From Gracilaria vermiculophylla (Eukaryota > Rhodophyta > Florideophyceae > Gracilariales > Gracilariaceae): a stretch of 64,000 bases of DNA. Made by a program: the position numbers and the translations under genes. Location: the NCBI GenBank assembly GCA_019155205.2, contig JAHNZQ020003148.1, positions 6,071-70,070 on the forward strand, in the 5' to 3' direction. Below, one piece after another: positions 10,197 through 21,217 of the stretch; the stretch's first letter is position 1, and the number at the start of each line of letters is the position of its first letter. Below the pieces are notes generated by a model that was not told the origin of the DNA, made no database searches, and saw only the letters and a list, made by a program, of their open reading frames with translations.

Positions 10197-10963
10197 GTAC
10201 ACTATACACCCCATTTACTCATTCTCAAGAAGCATCCGGAAAAATACATACGAGCCATTCGCGATCTCGAGAACTGAAAGCGGAAGGCCATCGAGTTAGC
10301 ACCATTATAACTTACGCATGGGTAAGCATTTCGTACAGTCTTAATCCTATTCGTCACACACTCATGCAAATGCAGTTGATAAAGGCAAATGGATGGGCCC
10401 CCCGCACTCATGCAATGCGTGTCATGCATACACATACGTCCCCCACACACCCCCACGCACGCACGTCAAACACACCAGCGCATCAATGCGCACACAAGTC
10501 CTACCGGTACGAATTCGGTGCTCACACACTGAATTGTACGCAAGTTTGCTCCAAGAAACACTTTCATTACAAAGTTTTCTACATGCTTGTTACATGCCCG
10601 CAAACACGTTTGTCACAAAAGTGCAGAGAGGCACCATTTGCATACACACAATCGCCTTCTGCGCATGCACGCCCATGCCACTTGCGAATGAGAGAACGCC
10701 ATTATCATTCATCCTGTCAACGTTTCTCCAATGTGCACCATCAAATTTATCAACATCCACATACAGGTGGGTTTCATATCCACTTGTTCTTAGTGACGTC
10801 AGGTACGCAGCACGTACGCAGCACATAGGCAAGCAAATCATGCATACACAGACATGTGCCATACTCGAGCCCAAATGTCGTAGTTTTTTCTCCATTTCAG
10901 AACGAAAGAATTCCTCCTCCATATGGAAAGAAACAAGTTCTTCCTCAAGTTCAGCTCGGATTA
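10197..10963. other. Intergenic, no supported gene
   Basis: A long open frame crosses this interval but starts inside the DUF829 relic, is rich in Thr, His and Ser, and has no domain. CA-rich stretches near 10430-10500 are low complexity. Confidence 0.5.
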
Positions 10964-13017
10964 TTATTTTTCTTCTTTTCTGTCTTCTTCGATTACGTTT
11001 CTACGTCTCTTCTTCCCTCCTGACCGCACCGAGTGTATCTTAATGTGCTTCTCCGCCTGAACATCACACATTCTTCGACTGATTTCTGCACTCTGTTCAT
11101 CAACGCCGCTTTTCGATGTGGACATAAGTTGCCTTGTACTCCGTACTTTCGCTTCTTTTCTTTCCTTCCCAACTGCTACTCTCTGTCCCTGACGTTGACC
11201 CGTCATTTCATTTTTCGTTACTATGGAGTCCCCCATGCTTTTTCGACCTTCATCATTTGCATCGAGTTTGTGCACAAGTCGGTTCTGGCGATTTACTTCT
11301 GCATCCCGCAGATCGCAAAGGTTCAAAGAAAACTTAATGGGCCTTCCAATGAGTTCTTCATATCTATGGAAAGGGATGTCTTCTACTGTCCGCTGCGTTC
11401 CGTCGGGTAGACCCATCATTACCTGCCCTTCATTCCCAAGCTCTTTGTTTACGACGTCTTGCTCTCCTGCGTACTGGCAGTCTATTCGTAGAATGGAGTT
11501 GTCTTGATACAATTCAAATAGTGATGACTTTCCTGGTAACATGTCGTACATTCTCTCTACCAGACCCTTCCGAAACTCATTATTCAATTCAAGGTTAAGT
11601 AGAGACGGTATGCACCCCATAACATACCCATTACTTTTACAACGTCCCTTAGTGTCCAAAATATCAATCTCTTGCAGTTCTTCAGCTTCTAGGAATCCCA
11701 CGGTCTCACCCTACTCCCACAGCTCTCTGACATTCCCATATAGATCACGATGATAAAACGCATATGGTGTTCCGTTCAACGTCTCCGCAGTAATGATGCA
11801 CACAAATACTCAAATTGCAAGAGTGTTGTGTCCCCCAATCCGCAATGCAACCGTACTTAGTAGCAGGATGGAAGATCCCACGGTGAGAAACATTGTCCGG
11901 ATAGCGTTCTTATCCTTTGGATCCACTGCAGCAGCATATTTGTAATAGTAGCCTTCTTTCTCTCTCTGGTTTGTAAAGCACCCTACAATTTTCTCTGTCG
12001 CTGTCAATAAAACCCCCGCTTCGTCCATAGCCTCTTCTGATATCTCCCCTTCAAGGGAGGGAAGGATTGTAAATAAAACAAAGCTCCCTGATGTTTTAAG
12101 CCCTGTTGAAGTATATGCATTTGGTTCCCACGCCTCCCATGCTTTGCTACTGGTTAGAGGCACTCTCATATTCTTCGAACGAATCAGTCCGCGTTTCTTA
12201 TTAACACCAGCTACAATGGAGCTGTTGTTTACGATACGCAGGAAATCTCGCATTCCCCCATTCTTGGGTATCCGGATACCGAACAGACAACAGATATTGG
12301 TTACGAAAGCCATGTCATCTCCCATTGGGGAATCTATGTTGTTATTCACGCCCGTCTCTTTTGGCAGACCGTGTCGCAAAACAAGGCAAAGAATGTGTAA
12401 ATACGCGACGAACATAGATTCGAACAAGGGGTTGGACACTTTCTTATTTTGTATGATGTACAGTTCCGAATCAATTTCAAGACCGACGTAGTCCTCTTCC
12501 AGACCTATCATGCATTGACAGGAGGATAAGTATACCATAAATTGTCTCTCATCTTCACTCATCTGTGTGAATTGTGCGAAACTACATATCTCCCTGTACG
12601 ACAACTCGAGAGGTACCATCCAAAATCCAGATCCGCGTGTAATTCCTTCGTAATATGCCTTTCTGGAACCATATGTAGCGTTAAGAGAGTCCCATGTAAC
12701 CCTATCACGAAGTTCTCGGTCATCGCCCACAGTAAACACGCCGCATTTAGCCGTTCCAAATCGTGAAACCATGAGAACCACTTCCAAAGAAACGACCTGA
12801 AAACTATTTGACCTCGATAATGGAGTTCTTCAGAGTTCTGCTTTTTACATGGCCTCCAGATGCACTTCAAACGCTTCAAAGCCTTTGGTACAAGCATAAC
12901 GATCGTGATCCGATGGCTTAGTCTCTCACTTGTTCTTGCAATTTTGGATCCGCCCCGTGGGAAGGACCACCAGAGAATAAGAACAAGATACATAAAAAAG
13001 ATCTCCCTTTTGACCAA
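10964..13017 (-). pseudogene. Unknown membrane protein gene with in-frame TGA and TAG
   Basis: An N-terminal piece from ATG 13017 has a hydrophobic signal-anchor (FFMYLVLILWW). After a frame change near 12790 the frame continues from about 12787 to 11810, ending with a strong transmembrane helix (SSILLLSTVAL). Beyond the TGA at 11810-11812 the same frame stays open through clearly protein-like sequence (AFYHRDLYGNVRELWE), meets TAG at 11711-11713, and continues to 10964 with a charged, Lys/Arg-rich tail. I read it as one gene with a luminal or extracellular domain, a C-terminal TM helix and a cytoplasmic tail. No family was recognised. It could also be two genes. Confidence 0.5.
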
Positions 13018-13402
13018 TTTCCCGTCCGCTCACAGACCCAAAGTGCATTTCATTGGACGCACAAAAGCAGTAACTACAGTTTTTTTGTCTCCCTCTGCCC
13101 CTCCCCTCCCTCAGCGTGCTTCACCCTCCGAGACCCGCCGTGGGTTACCTGCTTCAAAAACCCCGGTTGGTCCTCCACGCAGGGTTGGAACTAGTTACCG
13201 AAGCTTTTAAGGAAATTTTTGCACTCGAACCTTGAGAATATCAGCGTCCCAGTTCAATCCCATGTTACAAAGTAAATTCGTCGGTGTTTTCGGAATGCTA
13301 GTTTGACAATCAAAAGAGAAAGAATTAAAATGGACGGATATCGACTCTTAAAACCCACTTTTGAATGAATCAATTTCCATTAAAATATTTTCACACATTC
13401 AA
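13018..13402. other. Intergenic, no gene seen
   Basis: A pyrimidine-rich stretch near 13085-13170 lies upstream of the membrane protein gene, and nothing else is supported. Confidence 0.5.
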
Positions 13403-13502
13403 NNNNNNNNNNNNNNNNNNNNNNNNNNNNNNNNNNNNNNNNNNNNNNNNNNNNNNNNNNNNNNNNNNNNNNNNNNNNNNNNNNNNNNNNNNNNNNNNNN
13501 NN
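13403..13502. other. Assembly gap (100 N)
   Basis: A run of exactly 100 N, a scaffold gap of conventional size. Confidence 1.
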
Positions 13503-13923
13503 AGAAGGATGGTAAGGATGGTAAGGGAGGTATGGTGTCCAAGAGTGTGGGTGAGGCTGTGAGAACAGTTGGGCTCCAAACTTTGACAATTTGAAGTTCG
13601 AAATCCACGAGATGGAAATATGTGCGTAATTTTGGGTTGCATGGGGGTGGGGCGGCTGGCCGCTGCGCCGCCAGCGCCATTTCGAGCCCTCTAACTAGCG
13701 TTTAGTGAGCAAAGAACTTGCTCTAAACTTGAAACTAGCGAATTGCGGTACTATGGACGGAGAGCAATAGAAAATTTGAAAGAGTGATTTCCAAAAAAAT
13801 TTTTTTTTTTGCTTGCCAACCACCGCGAACTAGCAGAATCTAGCGTTTTCGTAGTTTTTTTGAGTAATTCCCTAACAAACTTGCAATCTAGCACCCTTAT
13901 CTAGCATTCCGAGAACACCGACG
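13503..13923. other. Non-coding stretch with clustered CTAGC words
   Basis: CTAGC occurs about seven times between 13690 and 13910. No coding sequence is supported. The homology of the retroelement remnant to the complete copy stops at about 13924. Confidence 0.4.
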
Positions 13924-14988
13924 TTGTGCGGCCAAGTTGGTCGCCACGAGGAACCACACTTTTATCTGTAAGGAGCCCAACCGGAGGTACAAGGGGATTG
14001 CGCCGAGGATGGTCAGCGCTCGTCGCGACGCATCGCGTACCGTCGGGAGCTTGCCAGTCCTCAAGGAGCCGAGAGCAGACCGCGGGAGCACGTCGGCGTG
14101 CATCAGATTGGGGCCAGCTCCGGTATCGAAGATAGCGCGCACCGAGGTGGAGGCGAGCGAGGAACATCCTATAGGGGCGAATACCTTGTAATTCTGAGGG
14201 AGGAGCGTGCAAAAAGAATCCTCAAAGGTGTCGAATGGGTCCAACGGGATTAGGGGGCCCGCCGATTCGGCGTCGACACAGCAGACGGCCTCGCCCCCTT
14301 TCCTAAAGGCGACCTCCGTGGAGCCCAGGCTCGGTGTTTGGAGAGCCACGCGGAGCCTCTACGCGTGGCTCTGAGGGTTTTCCTGGTTGGAGAGGGGCTA
14401 ATTTCCAGGGGTGGACGGCTGCTGCGGTTGTGTATCGCGATGCGACGTGTTTCCTTGACGTGCAACCGACTGGGACACTGGCACCTTTATTGCGGGTTCC
14501 AGTGACAGTGAGACAGGCTGCACTCCCGGTGGAGGACGTTAACCGTAAGTTCCTTGCGGGGAACGGATGTCGCGATACGCGGTTCGATAATGTCCGCTCT
14601 CCGCTGGTGTGTCCTTCAGGTCCTGAAAGTTTTTCTCTCTTTCCTGTAGGATGGCGGCCCTCATTGCCGGGGTGAGAGTCGTACAGTGTACGGGCTCTCG
14701 TGACAAGCAAATCCTGCAAGGCGGTGGGTAGCCTCGAGAGTTCGCAAATCTGACGCTTCTGTACGATCCTGCGGAGGCGTACGAAGTGGGAGACGAGGGT
14801 GTCCTCGTCCTAGACGGTGCTGCCTGAGAGGAGGCGTATGAGAGGGCAAGGGCCTCTTGCTCTCCTACGAGCGTGAGCTCGTCGACTTCCTCCGAGGTGC
14901 TGGAGTCCAACGGCAGGGTGGATGCCCGACGGGGTCTTTGAGGCGGCCGGTTTGTCCGAAAGTGGAGCATGACTGCGGCGAGTGGCAC
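13924..14988 (-). pseudogene. pol fragment: linker and retropepsin of copy A
   Basis: The frame shifts relative to gag. It first encodes a Ser/Pro-rich linker with PPPCRICLSREPVHC, then an aspartic protease domain with FDTGAGPNLMHADVLP. The active-site triad DTGA is intact here, whereas copy B reads DTRA. The frame ends at the truncation point of the element. Confidence 0.75.
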
Positions 14989-16633
14989 GGTGGGTGTCCC
15001 CGTAGGATTCCGCGAAACCTGCTAACTCCGAATAGGTGGTCTTTGGGTGCGTGGTCAAGTGATCACGCACCCTTGCGCGTATCGAGGGAAGGAGTCCCTC
15101 GACAAACAGTGACTTCAACCGCCGTTCGGAGTACACATTCCCACATCGCGGAGCCTTCGTCCACAGCTTCTGTGAGAACTCCTTCTCGGTCATTCCGGGG
15201 TTCTGCCTGTAGGAGGGGACTTCAGCATCAGCATCGGCTATCATCTCGTCCGTGGCGTAACTGCTAAGGAGGAAATTGACTACCTCCGAGTACGTCTTCA
15301 AGATCTCCGTTCCAGGATCATCCACAATTGTGCTCTCCCCCCTGAGGCGCGGCTGCACCAGCGAACGCGCTTGGCCAGTGAGGTAGAACTGAAAGCACCA
15401 TACGGCGGCACCTTCATGGACACCATTGGTGTTACACGCCAAACGGAAGCGCGTAAGAAAATTCAACACCGAGATGGGGTCTTTGCCTGAGAAGGAGTAC
15501 TTCGTCATTTGAATATCCATACGGCGCTGCATCTTCGTGAGTCGTTTAGCGACCGACGCGTCGTACTGTGTGGAGCGATCATTCAACCTGTAGGTGTCAT
15601 AATCCACCACTTTGGCGAGGAGGTCGTTGAGCGGGACGACCTTCCTTACCCTTCTGCTTTTCTCCTTGGCAGGTGTACTGTCCTCTGAGCTAGAGCTGTT
15701 GACGGCTTCGGAGTGTGAGCTTCCCTCCGAATCGATGTCTCGCTTTCTTCTTTTCTCCCTCCTTTTCTTTCTCCTTCTTTCCTTAAGGTGGTCTGGGTTG
15801 CTGACGATACCCCCGATATCGCGATCCACCCGAGGAGTATCCTGTCCTTCTCTCCTTAGGTGGACTTCGTCGCGACCGGTATCCTGTCCTCCTCCGCGGG
15901 GCGTCAGATCCAGACGGTGCATAGCAAAATTCCTGAGGTGGTCCCGTTTCTCTACGACAGTATCCTTTTCTGCTCTGGCGTAGGGGGTGGCAGTATCCTT
16001 TCCTTCTCTGCCCGGGATCACCTTAGGTGTTGATAGAGGGAACCTCTCCTTTACGGATGAATAACTTTGAAACGCCACTGCGGGGAGCAGCTGCGCGGTT
16101 TGGGAGCGAACCTCCGCACGGATAACATCTGAGATCACATCAAGGAAGGTATCGGAATCCAGCAAAGCTTCCACAGCACGGTGAGCGCTCTCCGATGCAA
16201 TGTCCTCCACCAGGGCGTGGCGGCGCGCTTCGCAGTGGGCTTCAACACCTGCAGGTATTCTTTTGACCAGCTCTCGAGAGAGCCAATCCGTAAGGCGCGG
16301 AGCCAGGGACTCCAAGAGGGTGCTAGCCTCCGGGTGTTCCCGTCCCTGCAGCTCCTGAGGTGGCGGCTGCGATGCCGTGTGCGGTTCTTCAACCTCCACA
16401 TCGGCGTTCTCCAGAGGTGTCGCGGGGAAATCAGCTTGCCTCCGACCATGCATTCTCCTGAGGCGATTCCTGAAACGCTTTACAGAGGAGCCAGGATTCC
16501 GAAGGAGACTTTCAGGGTCCTCCATCGTGGCGGCCATCTCCTGGAAAGCGCTGCATGTGCTGCGCCCACCAACGGGGCTGGATGCTTGAGGATCCTGTAG
16601 GGGGGTTTCCATGGGATGTTCTGAGGGGTCCAT
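14810..16633 (-). CDS. gag: Retrotransposon Gag, intact ORF (607 aa)
   Basis: A single uninterrupted ORF from ATG 16633 to TAG 14810. It has an acidic N-terminus, a coiled region, a Lys/Arg/Ser-rich low-complexity middle (RRRKKRREKRRKRD) and a capsid-like retrotransposon gag domain (about residues 370-540) containing DPISVLNFLTRFRLACN and GAAVWCFQFYLTGQARSLV. Gag packages element RNA into virus-like particles. The copy B homologue has in-frame stops, so survival of this ORF in an element with no pol is notable. It may be young, or retained for some host use. Confidence 0.85.
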   Translation of the reverse strand: MDPSEHPMETPLQDPQASSPVGGRSTCSAFQEMAATMEDPESLLRNPGSSVKRFRNRLRRMHGRRQADFPATPLENADVEVEEPHTASQPPPQELQGREHPEASTLLESLAPRLTDWLSRELVKRIPAGVEAHCEARRHALVEDIASESAHRAVEALLDSDTFLDVISDVIRAEVRSQTAQLLPAVAFQSYSSVKERFPLSTPKVIPGREGKDTATPYARAEKDTVVEKRDHLRNFAMHRLDLTPRGGGQDTGRDEVHLRREGQDTPRVDRDIGGIVSNPDHLKERRRKKRREKRRKRDIDSEGSSHSEAVNSSSSEDSTPAKEKSRRVRKVVPLNDLLAKVVDYDTYRLNDRSTQYDASVAKRLTKMQRRMDIQMTKYSFSGKDPISVLNFLTRFRLACNTNGVHEGAAVWCFQFYLTGQARSLVQPRLRGESTIVDDPGTEILKTYSEVVNFLLSSYATDEMIADADAEVPSYRQNPGMTEKEFSQKLWTKAPRCGNVYSERRLKSLFVEGLLPSIRARVRDHLTTHPKTTYSELAGFAESYGDTHRATRRSHAPLSDKPAASKTPSGIHPAVGLQHLGGSRRAHARRRARGPCPLIRLLSGSTV

Positions 16634-16789
16634 AGAGGAGTAGGTCGGGGGTGATTTGCTTTCACATCCGGATCACCTTAAGGAATAATTCCACTGCTGG
16701 GGGTTGGTCGTTGCAAACTAGAAACACGGTTCTGCTGCGACTTGTGCGAATCCTTTAGGAACTGTGACTTCTTAAGTCGGGAGACCAGT

Positions 16790-17343
16790 TGTGGCACTGT
16801 CAGCCCTTCTGTCGAGGTAGTAAAGCACATCGTCCTTTAGGAGTTTTTGGTGACTCCAAAGGCGCTTATTCGTAAAGGTGGGCTCCGGTATCCGCTGTCG
16901 CGAGCCGGGGGAATTCTTAAAGGGGATCCGCAAACACCAAGCGGAGGGGGAGCTTCACTGGGCGGACAATGCTCCTACAGGCACTGCTATGATGCGACCT
17001 GAAGATCGGCGGCTTAGAAACCTGGGTGAATAGACAAGAGACTCCAACCGGAAAATGTAGAAGAATACTCAAGGATGCTTGTCTTTACCTCCCCAGAGGT
17101 GGAGCTCAACCGGCAGATTAAGTATCAAGCCGGGAGCCCGCCTCGGCAGGTCTCGCTACTGTGCTAATCACTTGCATAAAATATCTAAAATAAATAATTA
17201 TTCTACCGCACCTCAAGGATACTGTAGCGCACGCGGGCGAGATTATGCACCACGTGGCCCAGCTAATAAACTACGAACCATCCTCAGGAATATTATACCC
17301 TAAGGCCAAACCCCCATATTTCTGTAGGAGCCACTGTACTACA
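16790..17343 (-). repeat. LTR of copy A (554 bp)
   Basis: On the minus strand it starts TGTAGTACAGTGGCTCC and ends GTGCCACA. The length equals both copy B LTRs. Just inside it, after two bases, is the same TGGTCTCCCGACTTA primer-binding-like word as in copy B. Confidence 0.9.
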
Positions 17344-17498
17344 ACCGTGATCTCAGCCCTAGTACAAACAAGCCTTCCACCCCCTTGCTTTCTAGTTTTG
17401 ACAAGCACAAATGTCACCGTGTTTCTTATGGTGTGCTAAGGGTTCTTGGCTCATGGGATGCCTTCACCTGATTCCTTGGGTTTCACGACGCCCAATAT
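17344..17498. other. Short spacer upstream of the methyltransferase-SET gene
   Basis: No feature is seen. Any promoter of the methyltransferase-SET gene would lie here or in the neighbouring LTR. Confidence 0.4.
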
Positions 17499-19908
17499 AT
17501 GGTGCAATCGCACATTTTTTTCAATGTGGACAGCCTACAATTTGAGGTTTTGAAAACTCGGAACGATGTATTTTCACCCCTCTCCCAAAAGTCTGCCATT
17601 CATGCCTTTATCAAAGCCTCTACGGACCCCTCTCTTATTTCGTCGGTCGCTTTGGAACATACCCCGCAAGTTGATGATGCGCTTTGGGCCCTTGCTTCAG
17701 AGCTTTTCGGTGCCATTACGAGCATTGTCTCTCATCCACGACTCTTTGAAGTGAACTTGGGCCCATGGCAGTTGCTCCAAGAGTTGCTTCCAGACGACCA
17801 ACCGAGAGATGTTCTCCCGCCCTCCACTGGACGACGCTCGTTTCCGCAAAGATTAAAAACATTTTCCCCAACTATTTGGATTCCGGTACGCGATGCTCTC
17901 TCTCTTTTACGTCAAGATGTTCAAGAAGTCTCAGCTACTGGTGATGCTGTTGTTGCTTCTACATCAACCTCTTCGAAGGCGAAGAGAATTGAAATCATTG
18001 ATCTGCACAATGATAGTACAAGCGACGGGAGCAGTCACAGTGCTCAAATCGAGAGTTCTACCCATCTCGGCCGCGAGCAAAGCAGCTCTGGTCCCCAAAG
18101 TATCACAGGGGTCACGGACACAGCTTCTGCAACCTTTTTAAAATTCCCTTATCATAGGGAATGGGCAGAAATCATTCCACAGGGAACTGACATCCCCGCA
18201 AGTGTTTTAAACGCTATAGACTTGGTGCACAAGGACATGATGAAAAACTATGCCATGCACTGATGTGAATTTGTGGATCTCATTGACGCCTCCAACACCT
18301 TGCGTGATCAGGACTCCGTCTCGTTCTTTCAAGCACAATTAATTCTCACTGATCCGCCATATGCAATTCGTTCTACTCGGGTTCGTCCGAATTGTACGTA
18401 TGATGTCCTAACTGTTGCAGCAATGAAACAGGTCACAGAGACAATCAGTCATTTTTTGCGTGCTGGAGGTCACTTTATCATTTTCTACTCTTTGGAACAG
18501 TTTCCGCAGTGGGCGAAACTTTTCCGGACCATTGATCGGCGAGAAGCAGACGAAAGTCTTACACCTATGTTTCGCGTCAATGGGTGCCGGTTGCATACGA
18601 TTCGGGCGCCCGGTAACAACACCACTCCGCCAGGCACTCATTCCTATTGCCCAGTACGCCGTTCATGGAGTTCGAACAGGGGTCAAGCGGGCTCAGGAAC
18701 ACAAGATAGTCAACTATACTAATATAAGTTACATACCGTCTACCATCAGTGCCTACAAAAATGTGATTGATCTTGTTCCCCCTGTCAAAATAAATGAACA
18801 TCTCATGTGGTACCGATACACAAAGACACATGATGTAACTCGGGAACCTGTTTGTCCAGAGCAAAAGCCCATCAGTCTCAACATGGAACTTATTGCTCGC
18901 TTTTCACACCCCGGCGATACAGTTATAGAAATTTTTACTGGAACTTTCTCAACGGCTCTTTCGTGCATGTCCTTCAAGTGTGGGGAGACTTTCAAGTTTT
19001 TATGTAGCGAAATGGAAAATGCCTGCTTTGACCATGCAAAACACCAAGCTATCAAGCTATTTTCTCGCTTGATTGCCGATAATGTGGCGTTTGTTTCCGT
19101 AACACAGGGACTGGTTGATGCGGCAAATGTAATCACAACCTACTTCAAGAAATACATTCGCCCATCTAGGACATGGACTGCTGTTCCTGGCTTCCCCCGG
19201 TACCAGAAATTCCCTCAGCACATCATCTCTTTTTGCGCCTCTGAATGGAACGACATGCAATTCGTTTCCGCAGGCAATGAATTGGAACGGTCCAGATGGC
19301 CAGATAAGTATCAAGGCCCATTCAATCTCATGGAAGTTCCAGAACTCAGAGCCATGAAAGCATCCTCCCTACGCCTTGTCGTGGCGCAGTCTACTGTTGC
19401 GCATCCTTCCGCGGGGCTTGGTGTGTTTGCAAACAGCACTTTTGCCCAGCACGACACCGTCTGCTACTTTAACGGAACGCTGGTATATCATGATATGTCT
19501 CAGCAAACCGAAATCCACAAATCATATGGTTCTGGCATTATGGTCGTTACAACTCAAGAGTTTCGCGCTTATTGCATGCAAGTGGATGTCCAGGGTCTTG
19601 ACTAATACCCGCTTGTCGGTTTAAATCAGGGCAAAAAACGGAGAAGCCTCTGGATTTCCCCGGCCTGGTTGTGAGTCGGAGGGTTTATTAACGATCCGCG
19701 CTACCTTTTGGATGATCCAGATTTCCATGCAGTGCAGGACGGCTTCAAACCTCGAAGAAGAGCCAATGTTTACATTGATCGTTCTTACACACCCACTCTG
19801 AGAAATAGAAGACAACTTGAACCGTGCGCTTTACCTAAAGTGAGAGCTTCTCGTCTCATTGGACGCGGTGGTGATCTTTTCATCGAGTACGGAAATGCGT
19901 ATGACTGA
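17499..19908 (+). pseudogene. DNA amino-methyltransferase (DPPY type) fused to SET domain
   Basis: The ATG at 17499 opens an unassigned ~250-residue head. The catalytic DPPY (motif IV of N6-adenine/N4-cytosine methyltransferases) is at 18351-18362. Motif X/I lies downstream, ending in PGDTVIEIFTGTFSTAL (about 18910-18960). This IV-before-I order is that of the beta class, which is mostly prokaryotic and viral. A SET-like domain follows: GLGVFANSTFAQ, then FINDP at 19684-19698 in the place of the FINHS motif, then GDLFIEYGNAYD at the end. SET domains methylate lysine. The frame has TGA 18261-18263, TAA 19603-19605 and TGA 19672-19674, and one frame change near 18600-18640. I infer a dead, or interrupted, epigenetic-modifier gene of mobile origin. 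DNA versus RNA target cannot be told. Confidence 0.7.
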
Positions 19909-21217
19909 AATAAAAATTTGACTCCAACTTCTAAATCTTAAAAACATTGGGCCCCTTTCTTTTTCCTATGTTATAATCCTTTCTTGCCTCTTACTCATTC
20001 ATAAAGTGCTTTTATAACATATGTATTTCAGTATAACACCGACCATCTCTGTATCATACTTTTCTTCACATGTCCTGTACGTCGTTCGCGTTCACCCCGA
20101 CCTATTTTTTATTACACTAACTCTACAAACGTCAGTTACAATGTCTTTGTATGTGGTTAGGTACATAATTCATTTCCACATCCTTCTTTCAGTGCATATT
20201 CTTTCCCTAAACCCCTAATCTTTATACAACTCCATAGAATATGGCATATTTGTTCGTTTTCTATGCCAGATCCGAGTTTCCATTGCATTTTGTTCCGTCA
20301 AGCGTTTTTCATGGCTTTCCATTGTACTTTTTATTCCGTCCCACGCGTCTTCCATAGAGCAACATTCTTACAGCGCTCAGAGCTCACGTTCAGCAAAAAT
20401 ATATATGCCTCATATGTTCCATTGTATATATTATCATGTAGACATATCGGTCTCTTGTGCTATATCCATACTACACATTCTGTTTGTCCATCTTTTCTAT
20501 ACCTTCTCATTGCATTCATTCTAACCCTTTTAGGCCACCCATTCAAATTGAAGCACCGTTTTTCTAAACCCCTGACCCCAAGCGTATAACCGCTTGTACT
20601 GAGAGTATACTTTGCAAAATATCCGGTTCAATATCCCCAAAGCTACAGTACATCACCCACTGCCCCACAGCTCTTCCAACACATCTATTTAGCTTTGTGC
20701 ACACAGTAACACCCGCAAGGCGCAGTGAGGCTCAGAATTCCACAGCTGTATGCCAAGAGCTCTCATTCTCCGATCTTATTCGCCTCCCGCCATTCTTCCA
20801 ATTTCGCACAATGTAACATACATTCCCCCTTTCTCCATGATACACATGCACTATGTACTGGCCTATGATCCCGAATTCTCTACAGCGAGTGTACTTACAA
20901 GCGTTTGTAGTGACGTTTACTTCTCGTAGCCACCGGATTTCTGTTCCTGCACCCCCCTCTCTCTGCAGCCTTTTTATTGCGAAATCAACGATTTGTGCAT
21001 CCTGCTTTTTCTCGGAACTTTTGTGTTTGGCAAACTATCGTTTTTTATCAATTTTCTTCCGCTCTGCACCTCCATCTCTCCTCTTGTGGTTGTTTCTCAC
21101 TTTTCTGCGGCTCTTCTTTCTTCTTACCAGAGCTTTTGTCCTCTCCTTCTGTTTTTCATCTCCTACCTCCTCGGCCGCGTACTTTAAGGTCCTTCTGTAT
21201 CTCTCAGAACTTCAAGT
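19909..21217. other. T-rich spacer between methyltransferase-SET and helicase genes
   Basis: No coding feature is supported. It is pyrimidine-rich on the plus strand and has two short telomere-like CCCTAAACCCCTAA words at 20205-20220 and near 20563. Confidence 0.5.

Larger units (their letters stand above)
13924..17343 (-). mobile_element. Ty3/gypsy (chromovirus) copy A, truncated
   Basis: This minus-strand element keeps its 5' LTR (16790-17343), primer-binding region, gag and the protease part of pol, and ends abruptly at about 13924. It is collinear with the same part of copy B (49826-53246). Reverse transcriptase, integrase and the 3' LTR are missing, so it cannot move on its own. Confidence 0.9.

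Noticed and set aside
10085..10828. 247-codon plus-strand ORF
   Set aside because: It overlaps the 3' end of the TMEM53-like pseudogene in another frame, is low in complexity (Thr/His/Ser) and has no domain.
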